From positions 1 to 39,435 of the forward strand of contig JAAZXD010000001.1 of NCBI GenBank assembly GCA_014240355.1: a stretch of 39,435 nucleotides of DNA, read 5' to 3'. The notes below the pieces were generated by a model, which worked only from the letters and a program-made list of their open reading frames with translations, searched no databases and was not told the DNA's origin. The stretch is from Roseibacillus sp. GTDB lineage: Bacteria > Verrucomicrobiota > Verrucomicrobiia > Verrucomicrobiales > Akkermansiaceae. The translations under genes were made by a program, and so were the position numbers. Numbering within the stretch: position 1 is the stretch's first letter; each line of letters opens with the position of its first letter. Positions 1 to 8,881 of this stretch are shown piece by piece.

Positions 1-33
1 CTCGAGGGGGGAGCTGCCGCAGCCTTGCAGGAA

Positions 34-1446
34 ATGAAGGCAGTCCTTCCAGCCGTGGTTCTCACCCTTTCCCTGCCTGGCGGGGAGGCGGCGACTTCCA
101 CGGGGCAGCCGCCCAACCTGGTGGTGATGGTCAGTGACAACCAGCCCTGGTGGGCGATGGGGTGTGCAGGCAATCGGATCATCTCAACCCCGCATCTCGA
201 TCAACTCGCCCGGGAGGGAGTGCGGTTCCGCAACGCCTTCGTGACCACTCCGATCTGTGCCGCGAGCCGGGCCAGTCTTCTTACCGGCTTGTACCGACGG
301 AAACACGGCTTCACCTTCGGGACGCCGCCGTTTGCGGCCAGGTTGGCGGCGGGCAGCTATCCCGCCCAGCTGCACCGGGGGGGCTACCGGACCGCCTTGA
401 TCGGGAAACTCGGTCTCGAATCAAATGGACGACTCATGATCGAGGAGGAGGAGTCTTCGCTGGCGGCGATGTTCGACCACTTCGACCAGTTTGAACACTG
501 GGGACACTCGGGACCACGGGGCTATTTCGTCAAGCGGGAGGACGGGACGAGGCGCCATCTCACGGAAGTGACGGGAGACAAGGCGGTCGCGTTCCTGAGG
601 GACTGCAGTCCGGAAGAGCCGTTCTGCCTCACCCTTTGTTTCAATGCCCCCCATGCCCAGGATGATGATCCGCAACAGTACTTCTGGCCGGCGCGTTTTG
701 ATCATCTCTACCGGGACGCCACCATTCCCCCTCCCCGGAATGCCGAACCCGCCTTCTTTGCTGCCCAACCCGGGTTTATCCGGAACTCGCTGGGGCGGGA
801 GCGCTGGCGCTGGCGCTTCGATACCCCCTCCAAGTACCAGTCCATGATGAAGGGAATGTACCGCATGGTGAGTGGGGTGGATCATGTGGTGGGCAGGGTG
901 CGATCCGTCCTGCAGGACAGGGGGCTGCACCGGAACACGGTTCTCGTTTTCACCAGCGACAACGGGATGTTCTTTGGAGAACGGGGCCTGAGCGATTGCT
1001 GGTTGCTCTACGAAGAATGCCTCCGGGTGCCGCTCCTGCTCTACGATCCCCGCGGAGGCGGTGGTGTGGTGCGGGAGGAGATGGCTCTCAATCTCGATCT
1101 TGCCCCCACCCTCCTTGCGCTGGCGGGCATGGACAGGGAACAGAAGCATCCGGTGGACGGACGGAGCTTGGTTCCGTTGTTGCGGGGAGAGAAGAGGGAT
1201 GGGTGGCGTGAGGATTTCCTGTGCGAGCATCTTTTTGAGCACGGGAAGATTCCCAGGAGCGAAGGAGTGAGGACCAGGAGATGGAAGTACATTCGCTATA
1301 TCGACCAGGTGCCGGTGCGGGAAGAACTCTACGATCTCCAGATGGACCCCACTGAGCGTGTGAATCTTGCGGGAGAGGCGCAACACGCCGGTCGGTTGAA
1401 GGAGCTGCGCGAGCGCTGTGAGTCACTCATTGGCGCGAGTGGATGA
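34..1446 (+). CDS. Type I sulfatase (arylsulfatase A family), exported
   Basis: A formylglycine-dependent sulfatase that would hydrolyse sulfate esters, probably on sulfated polysaccharides, outside the cytoplasm. The sulfatase signature CAASR followed by ASLLTG lies near residue 75; its Cys would be converted to formylglycine. A DN pair near residue 35 and the TSDNG segment near residue 308 supply metal ligands, and NAPH near residue 205 supplies an active-site His. The end of the protein (ELYDLQMDPTERVNLA) is the usual sulfatase C-terminus. I chose the ATG at 34 because it begins a Sec signal peptide (MKAVLPAVVLTLSLPGG). A TTG at 25 is possible, and the frame is open to the window edge, so an upstream start cannot be excluded. 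Oddity: relatives read roughly GLxGKWxxYEES after the DN motif, whereas this protein reads GLSDCWLLYEEC, so the usual active-site Lys appears to be Cys. The family call is sure; the substrate is unknown. Confidence 0.9.
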   Translation: MKAVLPAVVLTLSLPGGEAATSTGQPPNLVVMVSDNQPWWAMGCAGNRIISTPHLDQLAREGVRFRNAFVTTPICAASRASLLTGLYRRKHGFTFGTPPFAARLAAGSYPAQLHRGGYRTALIGKLGLESNGRLMIEEEESSLAAMFDHFDQFEHWGHSGPRGYFVKREDGTRRHLTEVTGDKAVAFLRDCSPEEPFCLTLCFNAPHAQDDDPQQYFWPARFDHLYRDATIPPPRNAEPAFFAAQPGFIRNSLGRERWRWRFDTPSKYQSMMKGMYRMVSGVDHVVGRVRSVLQDRGLHRNTVLVFTSDNGMFFGERGLSDCWLLYEECLRVPLLLYDPRGGGGVVREEMALNLDLAPTLLALAGMDREQKHPVDGRSLVPLLRGEKRDGWREDFLCEHLFEHGKIPRSEGVRTRRWKYIRYIDQVPVREELYDLQMDPTERVNLAGEAQHAGRLKELRERCESLIGASG

Positions 1447-1504
1447 AAATGAGCAGCGTTGTTCCTGCACCCTGATTCGCACTTGCAGAGCGGCATCTGT
1501 AAGA

Positions 1505-1520
1505 CAAGTATTCAAGTATT
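1505..1520. repeat. Perfect 8-bp tandem duplication CAAGTATT x2
   Basis: CAAGTATT occurs twice back to back in the 122-bp gap between the sulfatase and the DUF1549/1553 gene, about 50 bp before the GTG start. It could be an operator half-site pair or chance. A weak promoter-like pair (TTGCAG at 1483, AAGTAT at 1506) overlaps it. No function can be assigned. Confidence 0.3.
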
Positions 1521-1568
1521 CCCTCAGCTTGGATTCCGGTGTCTGAGCGGGCGGTTTTCCCCTGACCT

Positions 1569-4433
1569 GTGAGAGCAATCCGACCAGTCCGACATGCTCT
1601 GGTCCTGGCAGGCACGCTGGTTGTCAGTCTGTCTCTTTCTCCAGCCGCGGAGGAGCAGGGAGCACGGCTCTTTGCCCTCAAGGTCTTTCCACTCCTGAAG
1701 GAAAAGTGCTTCGCCTGTCACGGGGAGGATCCCGGCAAGGTCGAAGGGAAGCTGAACCTTCTCAGTCTGGAGGGCATGTTGCGGGGTGGCGAGAATTCGC
1801 AGCGGGTCCTGGTGGCGGGTCGTCCGAAGCAGAGTGATCTCTACCGGGCGATCACCTGGGAGGACGGGGAACTGGAGATGCCGCCCAAGGAGAACGACCG
1901 ATTGAGCGAGATCCAGGTCGCGCTGGTGCGGGATTGGATCGCGGCTGGGGCTCCCTGGCCCGACGAGAAGACCAGGCGCAGGTATCTGGTTGCCGAGCGG
2001 GCCGTTGCGGTGACGGAGGATGGAGAGATCTTCAGGACCAGCGGGGGATTGAGCGAGGAATGGACCTACCGGCGGTATCGCCCGGCAGACCTGTGGGCCC
2101 TGCGTCCGGTGGCTGTCGGTGCAGTGCCGGGGGAGGAACATCCCATAGATGCGTTCCTCGACTCCCGTCGAAAGGAAGCCGGTTTCGAGGCGGCGGAGCA
2201 GGCAGATCCGCTCACCCTTGTCCGGCGGGCGACCTACGACCTCCTCGGGTTGCCGCCCACCCCGGATGAGGTCGCGATCTTCCGGAAGGCCTGGCGGGAG
2301 GATCAGGAAAAGGCATGGGGAGCCTTGATCGATCGACTCCTGGGAAGCCCCCATTATGGGGAACGCTGGGCCCAGCACTGGCTTGACGTCGCGCGCTACG
2401 CGGACACGGGCGGGTATTCCAACGACTACGAGCGATCCAACGCCTGGCGTTACCGCGATTACGTCATTCGTGCGTTCAACGAGGACAAGCCCTACGACCG
2501 CTTTGTGATCGAACAGTTGGCCGGGGACGAACTGGCTGATGCATCGGTGCGCAGGAGGCTTGGCATCACAGGTAACAAATTGCAGCAGCTACGCTTGAAT
2601 GGAAATTACACCGCAGAGGAGAGGGAGTGGCTGGTGGCCACTGGTTTCCTGCGGATGGGACCGTGGGACAACGCAATGGTGAAGGCTCCGGAAGCGCGCC
2701 AGATCTATCTCGATGACGTGGTCAGCTCGGTGGGGCAGACTTTCCTGGCGACCAATTTGCGTTGTGCAAAATGCCACGACCACAAGTTCGACCCCATTCC
2801 GACCCGTGACTATTACCGGTTCTATGCTGCCTTTGCGGGAACCCAGATGGCCGAACGGAAGGTGCCTTTCCTGCCGGAGGAGAACCTGAAACGGTTTGAG
2901 GAAGGTCGGTTGCAGGTGAAGCGTCTCCTGTCCTTTGCCACCCAGCGCAAGAACAGCATAAAGGAAAAGCAGGAAACCGCTGCGAAGGCCTGGTTTACGG
3001 AGAGGAAACTGCCCTACCTGCCGGAGCAGAAGCGTCGGAACCTCCCTGATGAAGAGAAGCCTCCCCGGCACGTGGGGCTCGATCACGTGGACCAGGGACG
3101 ACTGAAGGTCCGGGAGCAGGATGAGTGGATCTGGACGCGCCGACTGGAACGTTACGAACCCATGATCCAGGGAGTCTACAACGGCCCGGATCTGCCACAG
3201 AAAGGAAACCGGGCCCGCAAGATGCGCATTGCCGGGACGCCGGACCGGAACTGGCGACCCGAGAGCGTGATCTATTCCGGGGGGGCGCTGGAGGCCCCCG
3301 GAGAGAGCGTGAATCCGGGCGTGCTGAGTGGATGCGGCGTGCCGGTGGAGGGCAGCACCGACCGCGATCCCTACCGCATCGGAGAGGAGCTCGAGGGGCG
3401 TCGACTGGCCCTCGCGAAGTGGATAGCCGATCCCCGTAATCCGCTCACCACGCGGGTCATCGTGAATCGGATCTGGCAGCATCACTTTGGCAAGGGCCTC
3501 GCGGGGAACTCCAACAATTTCGGAGCCAAGGGCTCGAGGCCCACCCATCCGGTCCTGCTGGATTGGCTGGCAGCCGACTTTGTGGAGAACGGGTGGACCT
3601 TCAAGCGCATGCACCGGCTCATCATGACTTCGAGGGCCTACCGGCAGGCGGGTGACCACCGGGAGATGAAGGCTCTTCGAGGAAAGGACCCCAATAACGA
3701 GTTGCTCGCCTACTTCCCGCCGCGCCGATTCACGGCCGAGGAGCTGCGCGATACTCTTCTGGTGGCCACCGGTGAATTGAACCGGACCCTGGGGGGGCTT
3801 CCCATCAGGCCGGAGATCAACCGGGAAGTGGCCCTTGCGCCACGTATGATCCAGTTCTCCATCGCGCCGGCATGGCAACCCTCCCGCACCCCCGCGGAGC
3901 GGAACCGGCGGACGATCTACGCCTACCGGGTGAGGGGATTGCCGGATCCCTTCCTGGATCTCTTCAACCAGCCCAATCCGAACGATTCCTGTGAAGCGCG
4001 TCATTCAGCAGCGGTGACTCCGCAGGCGTTCACCCTGCTCAACAGCGATGTCATGACCGACCGCTCGATCGCGCTGGCGCTGCGCCTGCAGGGAGAAGCC
4101 CGGGGTCTTGAGCAACAGATTGAGCTGGCCTTCCAGCTGGTGCTGGGACGTTCTCCGGATGCGGTCGAGCAGGAGAGGCTGCAGGCCTACGTCGGGGACA
4201 TGCGAGACTATCATCGCAGGGGAAAGATCGAGCGTGACCGCTTCCCGACCCGGGTGACGCGTTCCCTGGTGGAGGAGCTCTCAGGGAAGCCCTTCGACTA
4301 CGAGGAGATTCTCCCGGTCTTCGAGAACTATGTGGCCGACCGAAAACCCGCGGATGTGCCACCAGTGACCCGGGCTCTCGCTGATCTCGCACTGCTTCTT
4401 TTCAACAGCAACGAATTTCTCTACCTTTACTGA
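1569..4433 (+). CDS. DUF1549/DUF1553 protein with cytochrome c-like (PSCyt1) domain
   Basis: A large secreted protein of the family abundant in Planctomycetota and Verrucomicrobiota. Seen: a signal peptide in residues 1-26 from a GTG start; a haem-binding-like CFACH motif at residues 47-51 within a PSCyt1 domain; a DUF1549 domain at about 150-410 with the PHYGERWAQHWLDVARYADT block; a second CAKCH motif at 399-403; and a DUF1553 domain at about 660-950, including NRIWQHHFGKGL and the terminal NSNEFLYLY block. Length (954 aa) is normal. In these phyla the gene is typically followed by a DUF1501 gene, as here with a 6-nt gap, so the two form a transcription unit. The biochemical role is not established; genomic context elsewhere links such pairs with sulfatases and polysaccharide use. 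Both CxxCH motifs suggest a c-type haem or redox function in the periplasm, which is inference. Confidence 0.9.
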   Translation: MRAIRPVRHALVLAGTLVVSLSLSPAAEEQGARLFALKVFPLLKEKCFACHGEDPGKVEGKLNLLSLEGMLRGGENSQRVLVAGRPKQSDLYRAITWEDGELEMPPKENDRLSEIQVALVRDWIAAGAPWPDEKTRRRYLVAERAVAVTEDGEIFRTSGGLSEEWTYRRYRPADLWALRPVAVGAVPGEEHPIDAFLDSRRKEAGFEAAEQADPLTLVRRATYDLLGLPPTPDEVAIFRKAWREDQEKAWGALIDRLLGSPHYGERWAQHWLDVARYADTGGYSNDYERSNAWRYRDYVIRAFNEDKPYDRFVIEQLAGDELADASVRRRLGITGNKLQQLRLNGNYTAEEREWLVATGFLRMGPWDNAMVKAPEARQIYLDDVVSSVGQTFLATNLRCAKCHDHKFDPIPTRDYYRFYAAFAGTQMAERKVPFLPEENLKRFEEGRLQVKRLLSFATQRKNSIKEKQETAAKAWFTERKLPYLPEQKRRNLPDEEKPPRHVGLDHVDQGRLKVREQDEWIWTRRLERYEPMIQGVYNGPDLPQKGNRARKMRIAGTPDRNWRPESVIYSGGALEAPGESVNPGVLSGCGVPVEGSTDRDPYRIGEELEGRRLALAKWIADPRNPLTTRVIVNRIWQHHFGKGLAGNSNNFGAKGSRPTHPVLLDWLAADFVENGWTFKRMHRLIMTSRAYRQAGDHREMKALRGKDPNNELLAYFPPRRFTAEELRDTLLVATGELNRTLGGLPIRPEINREVALAPRMIQFSIAPAWQPSRTPAERNRRTIYAYRVRGLPDPFLDLFNQPNPNDSCEARHSAAVTPQAFTLLNSDVMTDRSIALALRLQGEARGLEQQIELAFQLVLGRSPDAVEQERLQAYVGDMRDYHRRGKIERDRFPTRVTRSLVEELSGKPFDYEEILPVFENYVADRKPADVPPVTRALADLALLLFNSNEFLYLY

Positions 4434-4439
4434 TCCGCC

Positions 4440-5858
4440 ATGCTCCGACCGATCTGTTCGAGGCCAATGTCCACGCCGGGAACCCGCCGGGAGTTTCTCT
4501 ACGGTCTGGGATCTTCGCTCGGAGCGGTGGCAATGAGCGACCTGCTCGCCAGGGAGGGAGTTGGAGCGGGGCCGTTGGCCCCGAAACCGGCCATGCATGA
4601 ACCGAGGGCCAAGGCCTGTATCATGCTCTTCATGGAAGGCGGCCCCGGGCATATGGACACCTTCGATCCCAAGCCCAGGCTCACCGAGCTGCACAAGAAG
4701 GAATCCAAGCTGACGCGCGGACTGGAAACCGGGTTCAAGTTCTTCGTGGGAAGTCCGTTCAAGTTCCGCAAGGTGGGTCAGTCGGGGATCGAGATGTGCG
4801 ACCAGTGGAAGCATCTGGCTGATCCCGTGGTGGCTGACGAATTGTGCAACTATCGCGGATGCCAGGCGGAGTCGTTGAATCACCCCGAGGCTCTTTTCCA
4901 CATGAACACCGGCAGTCGACTGGGTGCCGACCCAGCCCTGGGGGCGTGGGCCAACTATGGACTGGGGACCCTCAACGAGAATCTGCCCGGGTATGTGGTC
5001 ATGACCGAGTTGGCCATGCCGCAGGGTGGACCAGGAAACTGGAGTAACGGATTCCTGCCTGCCCATTACCAGGGAACACGCTTGCGGCCGGCGGGATCCC
5101 CCATCCTGGATCTCAGTTCCCCGGCCTTCAAGGATCGCAGGCACCTGCGCCGGACCCTCGATGAGCTGGCCTTCCTGAATCAGAAGCATGGCGCAGAGCA
5201 CCCCGGGCACGGGGATCTGGCGGCCCGCATGGAGAGTTACGAACTGGCCTATCGCATGCAGATGACCGTGCCGGAGGTGGTGGACCTGGAGAGCGAATCC
5301 TAGTCCCTCCGGGACATGTACGGGCTGAATGACAAGGAAACCGCTTCCTTCGGACGGCAGTGCCTGATGGCCCGGCGCCTGGTCGAGCAGGGAGTGCGCT
5401 TCGTTCAGATCTTCAGTGGAGGCTGGGACAGCCATGACTACCTTGAGCGTGGTCACACCGCCCGCATCCGCAGCGTGGATAAGCCCATGGCGGCTCTCAT
5501 CAAGGACCTCAAGGCGCGTGGTATGCTCGATGAAACGCTCGTGATATGGACCGGTGAATTCGGCCGTACTCCGGACAACAACAAGCGGGGCGGAGTCTAC
5601 TCGCTTGGGCGCGGCCACAACATCGACGCCATGACCATGCTCCTGGCCGGTGGAGGAGTGAAACCGGGGTCCATGGTCGGGGGAACCGACGAACTGGGAG
5701 CCAGAGCAGTCGACTGCGTGCACCCGATTCGAGACCTGCACGTGACCCTCCTTCATCTCCTTGGCCTGGATGACAACAAGCTCACTTATTTCCATGGCGG
5801 TCGCTACAAGCAGATGAGCCAGTTCGGGGGGAAGGTGATCGACGAGATTCTGGCGTGA
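4440..5858 (+). pseudogene. DUF1501 protein gene interrupted by in-frame TAG
   Basis: Reads as one 472-codon DUF1501 gene with a premature amber codon at 5301-5303 (codon 288). The N-terminal part has a twin-arginine signal (TRREFLYGLGSSLG, residues about 14-27) and the MLFMEGGPGHMDTFDPKP block. Translation after the TAG continues in the same frame with the conserved DUF1501 C-terminal half: MYGLNDKETASFGRQCL, then FVQIFSGGWDSHDY, WTGEFGRTPDNN and the terminal TYFHGGRYKQMS segment. The residues flanking the stop (ESES, stop, SLRDMYGL) fit a sense codon such as GAG, CAG or TGG having become TAG. An ATG at 5316 could allow reinitiation, giving two polypeptides. The gene lies 6 nt after its usual DUF1549/DUF1553 partner. 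A recent pseudogene, readthrough, or a sequencing error are all possible. Confidence 0.85.
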
Positions 5859-5918
5859 TGGGATTGCCAATTCGTGCAGTCCCCCCTATAGAAACCCGCG
5901 TTCAGAGACACCCACCCC

Positions 5919-7112
5919 ATGTTTGAATCCGTAGAACCCGCTCCTCCCGATCCCATCCTGGGGTTGACCGAGGCCTTCAAGGAGGATCCCAGTCCCGGTA
6001 AGATCAACCTTGGCACCGGCATTTATGCTGATGACACCGGGAAGACGCCTACCCTGGAATGCATCAAGGCGGCTGAGAAGGTCGTATCCGAAACGGCGAC
6101 TTCCGGTGGTGGATACCTGCCCATGACCGGTCTGGCGGAGTACAACAGAGACGTGGTGGCCCTTCTCTTCGGAGAGGAAAGTGAGATTCCTGCCTCGGGG
6201 CGCGCCCTGGCGGCCAAGACCCCTGGCGGCACTGGTGGTTTGCGGGTGGCAGCCGACTTCATTGCCCGGATCAAACCGGGAGCACGGATCTGGATGAGTG
6301 ATCCCACCTGGGCCAATCACAACGGGATCTTCACTGCTGCTGGCCTGGAACTGGCAACCTATCCCTACTACAACCATGAGACGAAGGCCCTGAACTTCGA
6401 TGAAATGGTGGCGACCCTGAAGGAGGTGCCGGCTGGGGACGTTGTTCTTTTTCACGCCTGCTGCCACAACCCGTCGGGGATGGATCCCAATGCGGAGCAG
6501 TGGAATCAGCTTGCCGACCTGGCGGCGGAGCGTGGGTTTCTCCCGCTCTTTGACTTTGCCTACCAGGGATTCGGCACGGGGATAGAGGAGGACGCCTTCG
6601 GGCTGCGCGCCTTTGCCGAGAAAGGAATGGAATTACTGGTTGCTTCCAGCTTCTCGAAAAACTTCGGGCTCTATAACCAGCGGACAGGTGCCATGACGGT
6701 GGTGACCAGGACCGCGGAGGCGGCGACGGTTGCCATGAGTCACGTCAAGCTGGCCATTCGAGTCAACTACTCGAATCCGCCCGCCCATGGAGCGCGTCTG
6801 GTGGCTGCCGTACTGGCGGACTCCGATCTGCGGAGGGTATGGGAACAGGACGTGGCCACCATGCGGAATCGCATCAACGGGGTGCGGCAGCAGTTCGTTG
6901 AGACCATGGCGACCAAGACCGACAAGGCCGACTTCTCGTTCGTGGCGACCCAGTGTGGAATGTTCAGCTTTTCCGGGCTGAACAAGGAGCAAGTCCTTGA
7001 GTTGCGTGAGAAGCATTCGATCTACATCGTAGGATCGGGCCGGATCAGCATCGCGGGGATCACCTCCGCGAACCTTGACCCCCTCTGTAGCGCGATTGCG
7101 GCGGTGCTTTAG
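5919..7112 (+). CDS. tyrB: Aromatic amino acid / aspartate aminotransferase (class I)
   Basis: A PLP-dependent class I aminotransferase that would interconvert aromatic amino acids or aspartate and their 2-oxo acids with glutamate/2-oxoglutarate in the cytoplasm. Diagnostic blocks: MFESVEPAPPDPILGLTEAF at the N-terminus, INLGTGIYADDTGKTP, the HNPSGMDP block at about residue 184, LFDFAYQGF, and SFSKNFGLYNQR at about residue 245 carrying the PLP-binding Lys. A terminal Arg-containing substrate-binding segment (GRISIAGI) is present. Length (397 aa) is standard for the AspC/TyrB family. The start is the ATG at 5919; no clear Shine-Dalgarno sequence precedes it. It stands apart from the DUF genes upstream (60-nt gap) and is followed by a hairpin. 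The family is certain; tyrB versus aspC specificity cannot be decided from sequence alone. Confidence 0.88.
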   Translation: MFESVEPAPPDPILGLTEAFKEDPSPGKINLGTGIYADDTGKTPTLECIKAAEKVVSETATSGGGYLPMTGLAEYNRDVVALLFGEESEIPASGRALAAKTPGGTGGLRVAADFIARIKPGARIWMSDPTWANHNGIFTAAGLELATYPYYNHETKALNFDEMVATLKEVPAGDVVLFHACCHNPSGMDPNAEQWNQLADLAAERGFLPLFDFAYQGFGTGIEEDAFGLRAFAEKGMELLVASSFSKNFGLYNQRTGAMTVVTRTAEAATVAMSHVKLAIRVNYSNPPAHGARLVAAVLADSDLRRVWEQDVATMRNRINGVRQQFVETMATKTDKADFSFVATQCGMFSFSGLNKEQVLELREKHSIYIVGSGRISIAGITSANLDPLCSAIAAVL

Positions 7113-7168
7113 GAGCGCCAACTCATGACCGACGAGCCGTTCGTGCTCCACTGGCTACGGTGGTGTGT

Positions 7169-7191
7169 TTCACCGGTTTCAACCGGGTGAA
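7169..7191 (+). terminator. Hairpin after the aminotransferase gene
   Basis: TTCACCGGTT and AACCGGGTGAA form an inverted repeat with one bulged G, 57 nt after the aminotransferase stop. There is no T-tract, so it is at best an atypical terminator or an mRNA 3'-end hairpin. It precedes the sulfatase relic. Confidence 0.3.
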
Positions 7192-7242
7192 TGAGGAGAA
7201 ATTGGGTTGTCGCTTTTGTCATTCCGGGAAAGGGTCGAGGTA

Positions 7243-7590
7243 ATGCGCTGGATCGGGACGTTTTTTCTGCTGGTTCTGGGCGCCGCGGTGCTGGCCCGGG
7301 AAGGGGACTCCCAGCCAAACGTCCTCTTCATTGTGGTGGACGACCTGAATGACTGGACCACGGTTTATGATCCGGACAATCCGATCAAGGCCCCGAACCT
7401 AACATTTCAACTGGCCCCAAAAGGGTGTCCCGATCAGGGCCGTAACGAGAACGATCCCGACGATTGGCACAACCTGGCGGCAGATCCCAAGCCCGAACAC
7501 GAACAGGTGATGGCGGGCCTGCGAAAGTGGTTTCCGGCCCGGGAGGCTCCGCAGGTTGCCGACATGCTGTCGAGCAGGGAGCAGGAGTAG
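7243..7590 (+). pseudogene. Sulfatase relic with internal deletion (N- and C-terminal ends only)
   Basis: A 115-codon open frame that joins the two ends of a sulfatase. The start ATG at 7243 follows GAAAGGG with good spacing and begins a signal peptide (MRWIGTFFLLVLGAAVLA). The first sulfatase block follows (PNVLFIVVDDLNDW, with the DD metal ligands), then the strand ending IKAPNL. The reading then jumps, after about 15 residues of unrelated sequence, to a typical sulfatase C-terminus (NENDPDDWHNLAADPK, then VMAGLRKWFP). The roughly 350-400 central residues, including the CxPSR/CxASR catalytic signature and the second metal site, are missing, so it cannot be an active sulfatase. The N-terminal DDLNDW pattern resembles iduronate-2-sulfatase-like family members. 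It lies 51 nt before the sialidase start and may have been its operon partner. Confidence 0.75.
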
Positions 7591-7641
7591 CGGGCGGGGT
7601 GGTTGATTGCACCGGGTCCCCGGGTTAGTAAGTTGGTCGAG

Positions 7642-8802
7642 ATGGGAACGAGACATGCATGCTGGGTGGTCACCCTGCTTCTGGCCGGAACCTTCCTTCC
7701 TGCCGCCCAGGCGGAAGACGAGGTTCTGCGGAAGGACATTTTCAGTCGCAAGACGGATGGCTACCACACCTACCGTATTCCCACCATGGTGGTGACTGGC
7801 AAGGGGACCATTCTGGTTTTCGTTGAGGGGCGCAAGACGCACCGGCGGGATCATGGTGACGTCGATCTCCTTATGAAGCGCAGTGAGGATGAGGGCCGGA
7901 GCTGGTCGAAGCAGACCCTCATTCATGAAGAGGGAGGGGAGGCCCTGATCCGGGTGGGTAATCCATGTCCTATCGTGGAAAAGGACGGCAAGACCGTGCA
8001 CCTGCTCTTTACCCGGAATGGGCCGGACTGCCTCTTCTACACCAGAAGCACGGACGATGGTAACAGCTGGGAGCCCTTCGTAAGGGTCTCCGATGATCCC
8101 AAGGCGCCGGAGTACAGGAAGGGAAACTTCCTGGCAGACTTCGGCGGGTCGCCGGTCGGTGTGGGGGCGGGCCCGGTGCACGGGATCCATACCAGCAAGG
8201 GCCGCCTCATTGCTCCGTCCTATGTCGGGCACAAGGTGGATGGCGAAGGGCGGGGGCAGTCCTGCATCATTTATTCCGACGATGGAGGGAAGAGCTGGCA
8301 GGCCGGGGGTGTCGTCCCCTGGGTGCCGGAGTTCCGGCATGGAGAGTGTACCATCGTGGAGCGTCGGGACGGATCGCTCCTCATGAACATGCGAACCTCG
8401 GCTCCGGGGGTTTACTCCTTTGGATACCGGCTCACCTCGGTGAGTGCGGACCACGGGATGACCTGGTCCAAGCCGGTGGTGGACAAGAATTTGCCCTGTC
8501 CCGCCTGTCAGGCGAGCATGATCAGGCTGAACGGGAAGGAGATGCTCTTTCTCAATCCCGCTGTAAACCATCACGGAGGATTTTCGATCTGGAGCCGCAA
8601 GAAACTGACCCTGCGTCTCAGCCGTGACGAGGGCAGGAGCTGGGAGGCGAGTCGGGTCCTTAACGAGGGATTGGCCGGCTACTCTGATCTCGCCATCGCG
8701 AAAAACGGCAACATCCTCTGTCTCTTCGAGAACGGGGAGCGGGACTACTGCGAGAAGATCACCATCGCCGAACTCAAGCCGTCCTGGCTGACCCGGGAAT
8801 AG
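7642..8802 (+). CDS. Exported sialidase (GH33-like exo-alpha-sialidase)
   Basis: A six-bladed beta-propeller sialidase that would release terminal sialic acids from glycoconjugates. The ATG at 7642 starts a signal peptide ending AAQA at about residue 24; the frame is open further upstream, but an earlier start would spoil the signal. The RIP motif (YRIP, Arg45) is followed by VFVEGR and RDHGDVDL. Five Asp boxes are visible: SEDEGRSW (81-88), STDDGNSW (136-143), SDDGGKSW (212-219), SADHGMTW (268-275) and SRDEGRSW (327-334). Candidate catalytic residues are Glu235 (HGECTIVE), Arg251 (NMR) and Tyr347 (GYSDL), which together with Arg45 and Asp70 fit the family pattern. The length of 386 aa fits a single catalytic domain without a lectin module. 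It sits directly after a sulfatase relic, suggesting a glycan-degradation operon. Confidence 0.92.
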   Translation: MGTRHACWVVTLLLAGTFLPAAQAEDEVLRKDIFSRKTDGYHTYRIPTMVVTGKGTILVFVEGRKTHRRDHGDVDLLMKRSEDEGRSWSKQTLIHEEGGEALIRVGNPCPIVEKDGKTVHLLFTRNGPDCLFYTRSTDDGNSWEPFVRVSDDPKAPEYRKGNFLADFGGSPVGVGAGPVHGIHTSKGRLIAPSYVGHKVDGEGRGQSCIIYSDDGGKSWQAGGVVPWVPEFRHGECTIVERRDGSLLMNMRTSAPGVYSFGYRLTSVSADHGMTWSKPVVDKNLPCPACQASMIRLNGKEMLFLNPAVNHHGGFSIWSRKKLTLRLSRDEGRSWEASRVLNEGLAGYSDLAIAKNGNILCLFENGERDYCEKITIAELKPSWLTRE

Positions 8803-8881
8803 AGCCTGGTGATCCTGTAAACGGGCGGAAGGGTCGGTTTTGGGTTGCGTCGGCGGTGGTTGCCTGCGCGAATGAGACACT

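Noticed and set aside
2589-4004. 471-codon - strand open frame opposite the DUF1549/DUF1553 gene
   Set aside because: Shadow of a clearly conserved + strand gene; the composition is rich in Pro, Arg and His without motifs.
4281-5870. 529-codon open frame on the - strand opposite the DUF1553/DUF1501 genes
   Set aside because: It mirrors conserved + strand genes, its translation has no recognisable domains, and such long antisense frames are common in GC-rich DNA.
7399-8880. 493-codon - strand open frame opposite the sialidase
   Set aside because: The + strand carries five Asp boxes and a signal peptide; the antisense translation has no domain.
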